Shown here one piece after another: positions 1 to 5,959 of a stretch of DNA of 9,012 bases. The translations under genes were made by a program, and so were the position numbers. Location of the stretch: contig JACRNN010000074.1 of NCBI GenBank assembly GCA_016234955.1, forward strand, positions 1-9,012, in the 5' to 3' direction. Each line of letters begins with the position of its first letter. Within the stretch, counting starts at the first letter, position 1. The notes below the pieces were generated by a model that was not told where the DNA came from, ran no database searches, and was given only the letters and a program-made list of their open reading frames with translations. Source of the stretch: Deltaproteobacteria bacterium (GTDB lineage: Bacteria > Desulfobacterota > GWC2-55-46).

Positions 1-122
1 GGTCGGCGGCTGGATGCATCACGAAGGTCGTCATTGAGGGAACGTAAGCGGACTGCCGCCGCTAAAGGCGGCGTCTATGCCAGGTTCCGGTAAACCGGCT
101 GAGGTTCGCCTGCTATAAGTGA
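1..122 (+). other. Window edge, possible 3' end of an unidentified gene
   Basis: Nothing here is identified with confidence. One + strand frame (codons from position 3) reads SAAGCITKVVIEGT and stops at TAA 45-47. Its codon choice resembles the real genes, so it may be the C-terminal tip of a gene entering from the left, convergent with the EndoQ gene. A GCCGCC/GGCGGC stem follows at about 55-72 and could help end transcription, but it has no T-run. A short CCGG-TAAA-CCGG hairpin is also present. Fourteen codons are too few to name a product. Confidence 0.25.
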
Positions 123-1385
123 TCAAAAAAGCCCTATCTGGACAGGGCCGGTTGGAACGGTCTCTTCCACGCCGCCGAAGACCTTGATCTTGCCGAACTC
201 GCCGTCAAAGCCGGGCTTTACCGTAATGTCACCGCTACGCACCTTCATGATAGCGCCGGCCGTAGTTGCCCCGGCAAGGCCGGTGAGATCGTCTTCCGCC
301 ATGTCGAGCAGTATTCTGAATTCGCTCCTTGCAACGGATGTGAGCCTCTTATATTCCCTCTGCACCTTTACTGAATTGACGCCTGTTCCCAACACCTCCG
401 CGAGTATTTCCTCAAGCGGGACCAGATGCCTTGCGGGGATGGCGTCAGCCGGTGCGAACCCCTCGGGCCTGTCGGCGAGCTCCTCGACCCTGCTCATCAC
501 CCCCACCGTCACTTCCTTGAGGCATACGGGGCACTTCCTGCCGGCCTTTAAGGTCTCCTGCGGGGAGAATACTATGCCGCACCCCCTGTGTCCGTCGTAA
601 TGGTACTTGCCCTCTTCCGGATAGAACTCCACGGTATAGAGAAACCTTGACCTGTCTTTACTCTTTATGACGCCGGTTATCTCATGGTAGTCAAGGGCGC
701 ACTCGAAGACGTTTGCCTCCCTGCCGAGCTTGGAAGGGGAGTGCGCGTCTGAATTGGAGATCAGGGTTATCCTGTCGAGGGATGAGAGCCGCCAGTTCAT
801 CCGCGGGTCCGAGGAGAGGCCCGTCTCTATGGCGTGGATGTGCCCTGAGAGGTCCCCGAAACATTCTTCTATGGAGTCGAAACCGGACTTGCTCCCGAAG
901 ATCGAGAACCAGGGGGTCCATGCGTGAGCGGGCACGAGCATAGCGTCAGGGGAGGCGTCAAGGACTATCTTCAGGAGGTCCTGGGCCGAAAAACCGAAGA
1001 TGGGCCTGCCGTCCGAACGTATGTTGCCGAGCCTCATGAACGCCGAGTTCATCTTGCGGACCGAGGCAAGCGATGGGGCGAATATCAGGCTGTGGATCTT
1101 CCGGGTCTTGCCGTTACAGGTATAGATGTTGCTGACCTCGGCGGTCAGCATGAAGCGGGTGGGATTGTTTTTTTGGGATTGTTCTTTTAGTGCGTACAGC
1201 CCGTTGCCCGCGGGTTCGAGCTTTTCCTCGATGGACGCGAAGTGCGCGGGATGCGTGAAGTCTCCGGTGCCGAGGAGGTCTATCCCCTTTACCTTTGCCC
1301 AGAGGGCGAGCAGATCAAGGTTCATATCCTTGCTCGTCGCCCTTGAGTATTTGCTGTGGATATGGAGGTCGGCTATTATCCGCAT
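123..1385 (-). CDS. Endonuclease Q family protein (PHP-domain DNA repair nuclease, EndoQ-like)
   Basis: EndoQ enzymes cut DNA 5' of deaminated bases (uracil, hypoxanthine, xanthine) and abasic sites. They were first found in Thermococcales and later in some bacteria. The 420-residue product has a PHP metal-dependent phosphoesterase core: HIH at 8-10, GDFTHP at 41-46, the AE of TAEVSNIY at 82-83, KIHS at 96-99, PAHAWTPW at 152-159 and SNSDAHSP at 210-217. These supply the His, Asp and Glu metal ligands. After the core come HRGCG (266-270) and KCPVC (284-288), the Cys-rich zinc region typical of the family. A helical C-terminal part follows and ends in QIGLF, a clamp-binding-like motif. The ATG has only a weak GGAA-type ribosome site. 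The gene stands alone, with fabI upstream on the same strand behind a MITE-like element. The family call is firm; the substrate range is inferred from relatives. Confidence 0.9.
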   Translation of the reverse strand: MRIIADLHIHSKYSRATSKDMNLDLLALWAKVKGIDLLGTGDFTHPAHFASIEEKLEPAGNGLYALKEQSQKNNPTRFMLTAEVSNIYTCNGKTRKIHSLIFAPSLASVRKMNSAFMRLGNIRSDGRPIFGFSAQDLLKIVLDASPDAMLVPAHAWTPWFSIFGSKSGFDSIEECFGDLSGHIHAIETGLSSDPRMNWRLSSLDRITLISNSDAHSPSKLGREANVFECALDYHEITGVIKSKDRSRFLYTVEFYPEEGKYHYDGHRGCGIVFSPQETLKAGRKCPVCLKEVTVGVMSRVEELADRPEGFAPADAIPARHLVPLEEILAEVLGTGVNSVKVQREYKRLTSVARSEFRILLDMAEDDLTGLAGATTAGAIMKVRSGDITVKPGFDGEFGKIKVFGGVEETVPTGPVQIGLF

Positions 1386-1419
1386 GATTTTCCGATCGCG
1401 TCAGCGTCTCAGGTAGTCA

Positions 1420-1448
1420 TGTATCTTTTACGCTTTTCGCGTTCTCAA
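1420..1448 (-). promoter_or_regulatory. Candidate promoter for the EndoQ-like gene
   Basis: On the - strand a -35-like TTGAGA (1443-1448) is followed after 17 bases by GATACA (1420-1425), about 35 bases upstream of the start codon. The -35 matches 5 of 6 consensus bases and the -10 only 3 of 6. It lies just outside the MITE-like element, so the gene could be transcribed separately from fabI. Weak prediction. Confidence 0.25.
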
Positions 1449-1459
1449 TCCCTGTATTT

Positions 1460-1605
1460 AAGGGTGCCTCTAAAAATCAGATATTTTTTCCGAGGTCGAG
1501 GCGGGGTGAAAATAAAAAGCGGAGCATATATGCTAATATGTGTCCATTTTTATTTTCGCCCTAACGAAGATATCGGGGAAAAGAGCAATTTTTAGAGGCG
1601 CCCTT
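1460..1605. mobile_element. MITE-like palindromic element with 18-bp terminal inverted repeats
   Basis: The ends, 1460-1477 and 1588-1605, are inverted copies matching at 17 of 18 bases (left end AAGGGTGCCTCTAAAAAT). A second inverted pair inside, 1504-1518 with 1547-1561 (14 of 15), and a small apical stem around 1525-1540 share the same centre (1532.5). The 146-bp element can therefore fold into one long interrupted hairpin. It encodes nothing credible and is more AT-rich than the genes. Size, terminal repeats and lack of coding fit a miniature inverted-repeat transposable element moved by a transposase elsewhere in the genome. I see no clear target-site duplication. The right end stops three bases short of the fabI stop codon, so the hairpin may also serve as the 3' end of the fabI transcript. 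Confidence 0.7.
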
Positions 1606-1608
1606 CGA

Positions 1609-2379
1609 TCAGACCCCCATGATGCTATAGCCCGCGTCCACATGGATGACCTCTCCCGTTACGCCGCTTGAGAGGCCGCTCAGGAGGTAGAGCGCGGTGC
1701 CCGCCACGTCATCGAGCGTGATGTTGCGCCTCAACGGGGACCTCGACTCGACCGAGTCCAGGATGGTCTTGAACCCGGTTATCCCCATGGCGGCGAGCGT
1801 CTTTACGGGCCCGGCCGAGATGGTATTGACCCTGATGTTTTTAGGGCCCAGGTCCGCGGCAAGGTACATGGCGCTTGCTTCAAGCGCGGCCTTCGCCACG
1901 CCCATGACATTGTAATTCTGGATGACCTTCTCGCTCCCGTAGTAGCTCAGGGTTATTATGCCGCCGCCCCGGCCCTCCATGAGGGGAGCGGCCCTCCGGG
2001 CAAGGGCCACAAGGGAGTACGCGCTTACGTCGAGGGCGAGCCTGAAGCCGTCCCTCGATGTCGTCAGGTACTCGCCCTTAAGCTCCTCCTTCCTGGCGAA
2101 GGCGAGCGAATGGACGAGCCCGTCAAGCGAGCCCCACTCCCTGCCTACGGCGTCGAAGACAGAGTCTATCTGGCCGTCGTCGGTTACGTCGCACGGGAGT
2201 ATGATCCTTGAGCCGAGCGACTCGGCAAGCGGCCTCACCCTCGATTCAAGCGCCTCGCCTGCGTAGGTGAAGGCAAGCTCCATCCCTTCTTTTTTGAGTA
2301 TCCTGGCGATGGCCCAGGCTATGCTCTTGTCGTTCGCAACGCCGAAGATAATGCCCTTTTTTCCGTCTAACAGACCCAT
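1609..2379 (-). CDS. fabI: Enoyl-[acyl-carrier-protein] reductase (NADH-type, FabI)
   Basis: FabI performs the last step of each cycle of type II fatty-acid elongation, reducing trans-2-enoyl-ACP to acyl-ACP in the cytosol. The 256-residue product has the usual family length and a short-chain dehydrogenase fold. The N-terminal nucleotide loop is GVANDKSIAWA (13-23). The catalytic Y-x6-K pair is Y156 and K163 in NYNVMGVAK, with Y146 in LSYYGSE also conserved; these positions match E. coli numbering. C-terminal features include NTISAGPVKTLAA (185-197) and VTGEVIHVDAGYSIMGV. The start is clear: ATG preceded by GGGAGG (plus-strand 2386-2391) at good spacing, and MGLLDGKKG is a standard FabI beginning. 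It is transcribed away from galT and is followed at once by the MITE-like element. FabI is the target of triclosan-type inhibitors; residue 93 is Ala, as in several sensitive natural FabIs. Confidence 0.96.
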   Translation of the reverse strand: MGLLDGKKGIIFGVANDKSIAWAIARILKKEGMELAFTYAGEALESRVRPLAESLGSRIILPCDVTDDGQIDSVFDAVGREWGSLDGLVHSLAFARKEELKGEYLTTSRDGFRLALDVSAYSLVALARRAAPLMEGRGGGIITLSYYGSEKVIQNYNVMGVAKAALEASAMYLAADLGPKNIRVNTISAGPVKTLAAMGITGFKTILDSVESRSPLRRNITLDDVAGTALYLLSGLSSGVTGEVIHVDAGYSIMGV

Positions 2380-2471
2380 CTGATACCTCCCGTATAGAAA
2401 TGGAAATGGATGGAAAATGGCGCGCCTTAAGTGTCGGGGTTCGTACGCCGTAAAATTTCATGCATGGCTCC

Positions 2472-2500
2472 CTTTTAACATTATTTCCCGTTCCGTTCAA
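2472..2500 (-). promoter_or_regulatory. Candidate fabI promoter
   Basis: On the - strand TTGAAC (2495-2500) and TAAAAG (2472-2477) are separated by 17 bases; each matches the sigma-70 consensus at 4 of 6 positions. This would give a 5' leader of roughly 85 bases before fabI. It is the best candidate I found in the divergent region, but weak. Confidence 0.25.
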
Positions 2501-2507
2501 TCGTTAT

Positions 2508-2574
2508 GTTCCGTCCGCCGCCCCCAACGGATGCGCCGGGCGGAACAAAGGCCCTTCTTGCGTAAACCGGCGCA
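2508..2574 (+). other. Overlapping, mutually exclusive hairpins in the fabI-galT divergent region
   Basis: Bases 2508-2517 pair with 2537-2546 (10 bp, one G-T pair, 19-base loop). Bases 2532-2539 (TGCGCCGG) pair perfectly with 2567-2574 (CCGGCGCA). The two stems share 2537-2539, so they cannot form together. Neither is followed by a T-run on either strand. The predicted galT promoter lies at the right edge, so only a transcript starting further left would carry both. Chance in GC-rich DNA is possible. Confidence 0.3.
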
Positions 2575-2586
2575 TTCTGATAGATT
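2558..2586 (+). promoter_or_regulatory. Candidate galT promoter
   Basis: TTGCGT (2558-2563) and TAGATT (2581-2586) are spaced by exactly 17 bases. The -10 matches 4 of 6 and the -35 3 of 6 consensus bases. Transcription would begin near 2593, giving a leader of about 52 bases before the galT ATG. Confidence 0.35.
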
Positions 2587-2644
2587 TAAGAAAGTGGAAT
2601 CAATCCATGATGTATTTTCCAGAAAAGGTTGATGGAAAACCAAG

Positions 2645-3643
2645 ATGCCTGAACTGAGACTGAACCTCGTAACAAGGGAATGGGTCATCATCGCGACCGA
2701 ACGGGCGAAGCGGCCCGAGGACTTCAAGGCCGCCGTACCGGAGCGGCCCGTCCCGCCCCCTTACCTGGCGGAATGCCCGTTCTGTCCGGGCAACGAGGGG
2801 AAGACCACCGAGGAGCGCTTCCGGATATCGGAAGGGGACGCCTGGAAGATAAGGGTGGTGGCCAATAAGTACCCCGCCGTGGCAACGGTGGGAGAGAAGC
2901 GCTGGATCCCCGACGGCTTCAGGCGCACGGTCACGGGCGTGGGGCTCCATGAGGTGATAATAGAGAGCCCGGCGCACAACATGAACCCCGCCCTGATGGA
3001 ACTGGGCCATGTGAACGACCTGATCGGGGTCTACAGAAAAAGGTTCGTCGAGGCCCATCGCGACCCGAGGGTGGAGCACGTCATCATCTTCAGGAACCAC
3101 GGCGAGGGGGCCGGCACGTCCCTTGAGCATCCGCACTCCCAGATTATCGGGGTGCCCGTGGTGCCGGTGCAGTTCAGGGACAGGGTACAGGCGGCGATGC
3201 ACTTCTTCGACAATACCGGGGAGTGCCTCTTCTGCCATATCCTGAACAAGGAGAAAGGCTACGGCGTGAGGGTCGTGCTGGAGACGGCGCACTTCCTGAC
3301 CTTCATACCCTACGCCGCGCTTTCGCCGTTCCATACGTGGGTCTTCCCCAAGAGGCACTCGGCCGTCTTTTCCGACATAAGGGACGAGGAGGCCGCAGAC
3401 CTCGCCATGAACCTCAAGACCGTCCTTTCAAAGTTCTACTGGGGCCTTGACAACCCGGACTACAACCTCGTCATAAGGTCGAGCAGGCCCGAGGACGTCA
3501 AGAACGAGTACTGCCACTGGTACCTGAGCGTCGTGCCGAGGGTCACGAAGGCCGCCGGGTTCGAGCTCGGGAGCGGGATGTTCATAAATACGGGCCTTCC
3601 TGAAGAGAGCGCGCGGTTTTTGAGGGACGCGCCGATTGCGTAG
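2645..3643 (+). CDS. galT: Galactose-1-phosphate uridylyltransferase (GalT family)
   Basis: GalT exchanges UMP between UDP-glucose and galactose-1-phosphate (Leloir pathway) through a uridylylated histidine. The 332-residue product has the HPHSQ active site at 162-166; H164 corresponds to the nucleophile. The family zinc ligands are visible: C44 and C47 (ECPFC), H111 (ESPAH) and H162. A second CLFC pair (194-197) is typical of the archaeal and bacterial COG1085-type branch. The C-terminal half has HWYLSVVPR and ELGSGMFINTG, matching the sugar-phosphate binding region. MPELRLNLVTREWVIIATERAKRP is a standard GalT beginning, so the ATG is trusted although its ribosome site is weak. No other galactose gene lies nearby. 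Some members of this branch act as ADP-glucose phosphorylases or other nucleotidyltransferases, so the exact sugar is uncertain. The stop codon falls at the edge of repeat copy 1. Confidence 0.9.
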   Translation: MPELRLNLVTREWVIIATERAKRPEDFKAAVPERPVPPPYLAECPFCPGNEGKTTEERFRISEGDAWKIRVVANKYPAVATVGEKRWIPDGFRRTVTGVGLHEVIIESPAHNMNPALMELGHVNDLIGVYRKRFVEAHRDPRVEHVIIFRNHGEGAGTSLEHPHSQIIGVPVVPVQFRDRVQAAMHFFDNTGECLFCHILNKEKGYGVRVVLETAHFLTFIPYAALSPFHTWVFPKRHSAVFSDIRDEEAADLAMNLKTVLSKFYWGLDNPDYNLVIRSSRPEDVKNEYCHWYLSVVPRVTKAAGFELGSGMFINTGLPEESARFLRDAPIA

Positions 3644-3722
3644 CAAGGTAGGGCGGGTAACACCCGCCGAATTATCGTCTGACATCCGGCGGGTTACGGC
3701 TTTCGCCTAACCCGCCTACTAC
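3643..3722. repeat. Twin-hairpin intergenic repeat, copy 1
   Basis: A non-coding repeat with two stem-loops. The first is GGCGGGT-AAC-ACCCGCC (3652-3668). A 19-base spacer follows, then GGCGGGTTA pairing with TAACCCGCC (3688-3696 with 3708-3716). It matches copy 2 at 67 of 71 aligned bases. Similarity may begin a few bases earlier (ATTGCG), reaching the last two galT codons. GC-rich GGCGGGTTA-type palindromes like this are common dispersed repeats in many bacteria (REP-like). Confidence 0.85.
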
Positions 3723-3745
3723 AAGACTGCCTCTCCTAACGTTAA

Positions 3746-4171
3746 ATGCGCGAATACAGAAACCCACTCCCTACAGTAGACATAATAATAGAACTGCCCG
3801 GCAAGGGGATAGTCCTCATAGAGAGGAAGAACGAGCCCCACGGCTGGGCCATGCCCGGAGGGTTCGTCGATTACGGCGAGAGCCTCGAAGAGGCCGCCGT
3901 GAGGGAGGCCATTGAGGAGACGTCCCTGAACGTAAAACTTATCTGCCAGCTCCACGCCTACTCGGACCCCAAAAGGGACCCGCGGTTCCATACGGTATCA
4001 ATCGTATTCGTGGCGCGCTCCGATGGGGAGCCGCAAGCCCGCGACGACGCGAGGGGGATAGGGGTCTTTACCGAGGAGGACCTGCCGACGCCGCTCGTCT
4101 TCGACCACGCAAAGATTTTGAAGGATTACTTCAGGTGGAAGAGAGAGGGGTGGGGGGTATTCGGGGGGTGA
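3746..4171 (+). CDS. NUDIX hydrolase, ADP-ribose pyrophosphatase-like
   Basis: NUDIX enzymes hydrolyse nucleoside diphosphates linked to another group, here perhaps ADP-ribose or a damaged nucleotide. The 141-residue protein is one compact NUDIX domain. The Nudix box spans residues 39-61: G39, E45, then REAIEETSL with R53, E54, E57 and E58, the magnesium-binding helix. The usual Gly near the end of the box is Ser60. The preceding RKNEPHGWAMPGGFVDYGE and the later YSDPKRDPRFHTVSIVF resemble the small archaeal and bacterial ADP-ribose pyrophosphatase group (MJ1149-like), in which EETS variants seem tolerated. I see no convincing Shine-Dalgarno or promoter before the ATG; the upstream gap to galT (102 bases) is mostly repeat copy 1, so cotranscription with galT is plausible. 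The C-terminus (GWGVFGG) is encoded by a G-run tract. The substrate cannot be read from sequence. Confidence 0.88.
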   Translation: MREYRNPLPTVDIIIELPGKGIVLIERKNEPHGWAMPGGFVDYGESLEEAAVREAIEETSLNVKLICQLHAYSDPKRDPRFHTVSIVFVARSDGEPQARDDARGIGVFTEEDLPTPLVFDHAKILKDYFRWKREGWGVFGG

Positions 4172-4182
4172 GGGGGGAGGGG
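4147..4182 (+). other. Potential G-quadruplex spanning the NUDIX stop codon
   Basis: Five G-runs of 4, 6, 6, 6 and 4 bases (4147-4150, 4152-4157, 4163-4168, 4172-4177, 4179-4182) are separated by loops of 1, 5, 3 and 1 bases. This satisfies the usual G4 motif with four-layer stacks on the coding strand. The TGA stop (4169-4171) lies inside. In RNA it could stall ribosomes or shape the 3' end; in DNA it could stall replication. The pattern is seen directly; folding is inferred. Confidence 0.6.
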
Positions 4183-4185
4183 AAG

Positions 4186-4275
4186 TCATTGCGAGCAAGG
4201 TAGGGCGGGTAACACCCGCCGAATTATTGTCTGATATCTGGCGGGTTACGGCTTACGCCTAACCCTCCCTACAGG
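4186..4275. repeat. Twin-hairpin intergenic repeat, copy 2
   Basis: Direct-orientation copy of the repeat after galT, offset by 552 bases. First hairpin GGCGGGT-AAC-ACCCGCC at 4204-4220; second GGCGGGTTA (4240-4248) with TAACCCTCC (4260-4268, one mismatch). Over the 71-base core (4195-4265) it differs from copy 1 at four places, three of them C in copy 1 and T here. It begins in a sequence close to TCATTGCGAGCAAGG, which also resembles widespread bacterial interspersed repeats. Confidence 0.85.
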
Positions 4276-4401
4276 ACTAATCTACGCGACAGGCTCTAAG
4301 ACCTGAGGGCGGGCACGGATTCACCTTTCCCATTTACCCCGGCGTCCCTGGGTAAGCGTAACACCGTAACTGCATTAAAAGCTACTGGTTCCAATATACA
4401 A
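4276..4401. other. Non-coding stretch between repeats in the convergent region
   Basis: Positions 4172-4503 separate the convergent NUDIX and gatB genes and hold no credible gene. Apart from copies 2 and 3 of the repeat, this part shows only a small TTACCC/GGGTAA inverted pair near 4334-4355. No intrinsic terminator with a T-run was found for either gene. Confidence 0.4.
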
Positions 4402-4472
4402 GGGCGGGCGAAGCCCGCCATTTACATGAGTGAGTAGCTGATATTTTGGTGGGCGGAGCCCACCCTACTACA
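4402..4472. repeat. Diverged third copy of the twin-hairpin repeat
   Basis: Two perfect 7-bp hairpins: GGCGGGC-GAA-GCCCGCC (4403-4419) and GGTGGGC-GGA-GCCCACC (4448-4464), with a 28-base spacer. The order and orientation match copies 1 and 2. The bases before hairpin two (CTGATATTTTGG) resemble copy 2 (CTGATATCTGG), and the far end (CCTACTACA) matches the end of copy 1. The loops are shorter, so it is a relative rather than a close copy. Neither hairpin has a T-run on either side. Confidence 0.6.
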
Positions 4473-4503
4473 TGCCTCAGCCCCTTCTGTTTACCTGCTC
4501 TTT

Positions 4504-5940
4504 CTACCCTAACCTCTCCTTCAAGAGCTTATTGACGAGCTTGGGGTTTGCCTGGCCCTTCGTGGCCTTCATCGTCTCGCCGACGAAGAACCCCATGAGC
4601 TGGGTCTTGCCCGCCCTGTACCGCTCGACGCTCTCGGGGTTGGCGCCTATTATCCCGTCTATAATCCCGGAGAGCTCCGCCTCGTCGGATATCTGCACAA
4701 GGCCCTTTGACTTTACGATATCCTCAGGCGCCTTGCCAGTCCTGTACATCTCCTCAAAGACCTCTTTGGCCATCTTGCCGCTTATTGCGCCCTTTTTTAC
4801 TATCGTAATGAGGCCGGCGAGGTTCTCAGGGGGCACCGGACAGTCCTTCACGTCCCTGTTGTCCTCCTTGAGAAGCCGGAGGAGTTCGCCCATTATCCAG
4901 TTGGAGGTCGTCTTCGGGTCGCCGGTCTTTTTTACGGCCTCCTCGTAGTAATCGGCCAGTTCCCTCGTCGAGGTCAGCACCCCGGCGTCATACGCGGGTA
5001 TCCCGTATCCGGAGACGAACCTTTCCCTCTTTGCTTGCGGTAGCTCCGGCAGGGTCGCTCCGAGAGCCTCCACCATCCCGGCCTCTATTACGAGGGGCAG
5101 GAGGTCCGGCTCAGGGAAGTACCTGTAGTCGTGCGCCTCTTCCTTGGACCTCATCGAGATCGTCACGCCCCTGGACGAATCGAATAGGCGGGTCTCCTGC
5201 ACGACCTTGCCGCCGCTCTCTATGAGGTCGGTCTGCCTCTGTATCTCGTAGTCTATGGCGTCCCTTACGAACTTGAATGAGTTGATGTTCTTTAGCTCGG
5301 CCTTTGTCCCCAACTTCCGCTCTCCGACCGGCCTTACCGATACGTTCGCGTCGCACCGGAAGCTCCCCTCCTCCATGTTGCCGTTTGAGATGCCGAGGTA
5401 GACGATTATGTCCCTCAACGCCTTGAGATACGCCTGCGCCTCTTCAGCGGTCCGCATATCGGGCTCGCTCACTATCTCTATGAGCGGCACGCCGGTCCTG
5501 TTGAGGTCAACGAAGCTGTAGCCGGAGTCCTCCGGCCCCTCGCCGTGGAGGAGTTTTCCCGCGTCCTCCTCCATGTGTATCCTCGTTATGCCGATCCGCT
5601 TCCTGTTGCCATCGAGGTCTATGTCGAGTCTGCCGCGCTCGGCCAGCGGCTCCGTGTACTGGGATATCTGGTACCCCTTGGGCAGGTCTGGATAGAAGTA
5701 GTTCTTCCTCGCAAAGACGCTCTTCGGGTTGATTGCGCACTCCACCGCTATGGCCATCTTCACCGCGTACTCGACCGCCCGTCTGTTGAGCGCCGGGAGC
5801 ACGCCCGGCATACCGAGGCATATGGGGCATACCTGGGTATTTGGCTCCGCGCCGAACCTGGTGGAGCAGGAGCAGAAGAGCTTTGAGTCCGTGAGGAGCT
5901 GCGCGTGGACCTCAAGGCCTATGACGGCTTCAAATTTCAT
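4504..5940 (-). CDS. gatB: Aspartyl/glutamyl-tRNA(Asn/Gln) amidotransferase subunit B
   Basis: GatB binds the mischarged Asp-tRNA(Asn) or Glu-tRNA(Gln), phosphorylates the acyl group with ATP, and accepts ammonia channelled from GatA. The 478-residue protein has the standard length. The N-terminal kinase-like domain shows GLEVHAQL (8-15), the zinc-type cysteines C23, C25, C38 and C41 (CSC and CPIC), KNYFYPDLPKGYQISQ (79-94), HMEEDAGK (122-129) and the signature DLNRTGVPLIEIVSEPDM (145-162). Next comes MRSKEEAHDYRYFPEPDL (263-280). From about residue 330 a helical YqeY-like tail domain, which contacts tRNA, runs to the end. The ATG has GAGGG seven bases upstream and lies 19 bases after the gatA stop, so gatC-gatA-gatB form one operon. 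Nothing is truncated. Confidence 0.97.
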   Translation of the reverse strand: MKFEAVIGLEVHAQLLTDSKLFCSCSTRFGAEPNTQVCPICLGMPGVLPALNRRAVEYAVKMAIAVECAINPKSVFARKNYFYPDLPKGYQISQYTEPLAERGRLDIDLDGNRKRIGITRIHMEEDAGKLLHGEGPEDSGYSFVDLNRTGVPLIEIVSEPDMRTAEEAQAYLKALRDIIVYLGISNGNMEEGSFRCDANVSVRPVGERKLGTKAELKNINSFKFVRDAIDYEIQRQTDLIESGGKVVQETRLFDSSRGVTISMRSKEEAHDYRYFPEPDLLPLVIEAGMVEALGATLPELPQAKRERFVSGYGIPAYDAGVLTSTRELADYYEEAVKKTGDPKTTSNWIMGELLRLLKEDNRDVKDCPVPPENLAGLITIVKKGAISGKMAKEVFEEMYRTGKAPEDIVKSKGLVQISDEAELSGIIDGIIGANPESVERYRAGKTQLMGFFVGETMKATKGQANPKLVNKLLKERLG

Positions 5941-5959
5941 CGCTGGGCCCTCTTTATTT

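Noticed and set aside
1..122. Possible riboswitch or structured RNA at the left edge
   Set aside because: Several short stems and a GGTTCCGGTAAACCGG stretch suggested an RNA, but I could not match the conserved cores of cobalamin, c-di-GMP, SRP, RNase P or tmRNA.
1356..1595. 79-codon + strand frame covering the MITE-like element
   Set aside because: It runs antisense out of the EndoQ gene and through the palindrome, without a ribosome site or a plausible protein pattern.
2600..3358. 252-codon open frame on the - strand opposite galT
   Set aside because: Antisense shadow of a clearly real GalT gene in GC-rich DNA; its translation is low-complexity, rich in Arg, His and Pro, with no recognisable domain.
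3643..4275. NUDIX gene plus flanking repeats as a composite transposon or cassette
   Set aside because: The repeats are direct, short and non-coding, the gene shows codon use like its neighbours, and no transposase or target duplication is visible.
4402..4472. Hairpins as bidirectional terminators for the NUDIX gene and gatB
   Set aside because: Both stems lack a T-run on either strand; they fit the repeat family better than intrinsic terminators.
3643..4472. CRISPR array
   Set aside because: Only three repeats, about 70-80 bases long, spaced irregularly with a gene between two of them; no cas genes.
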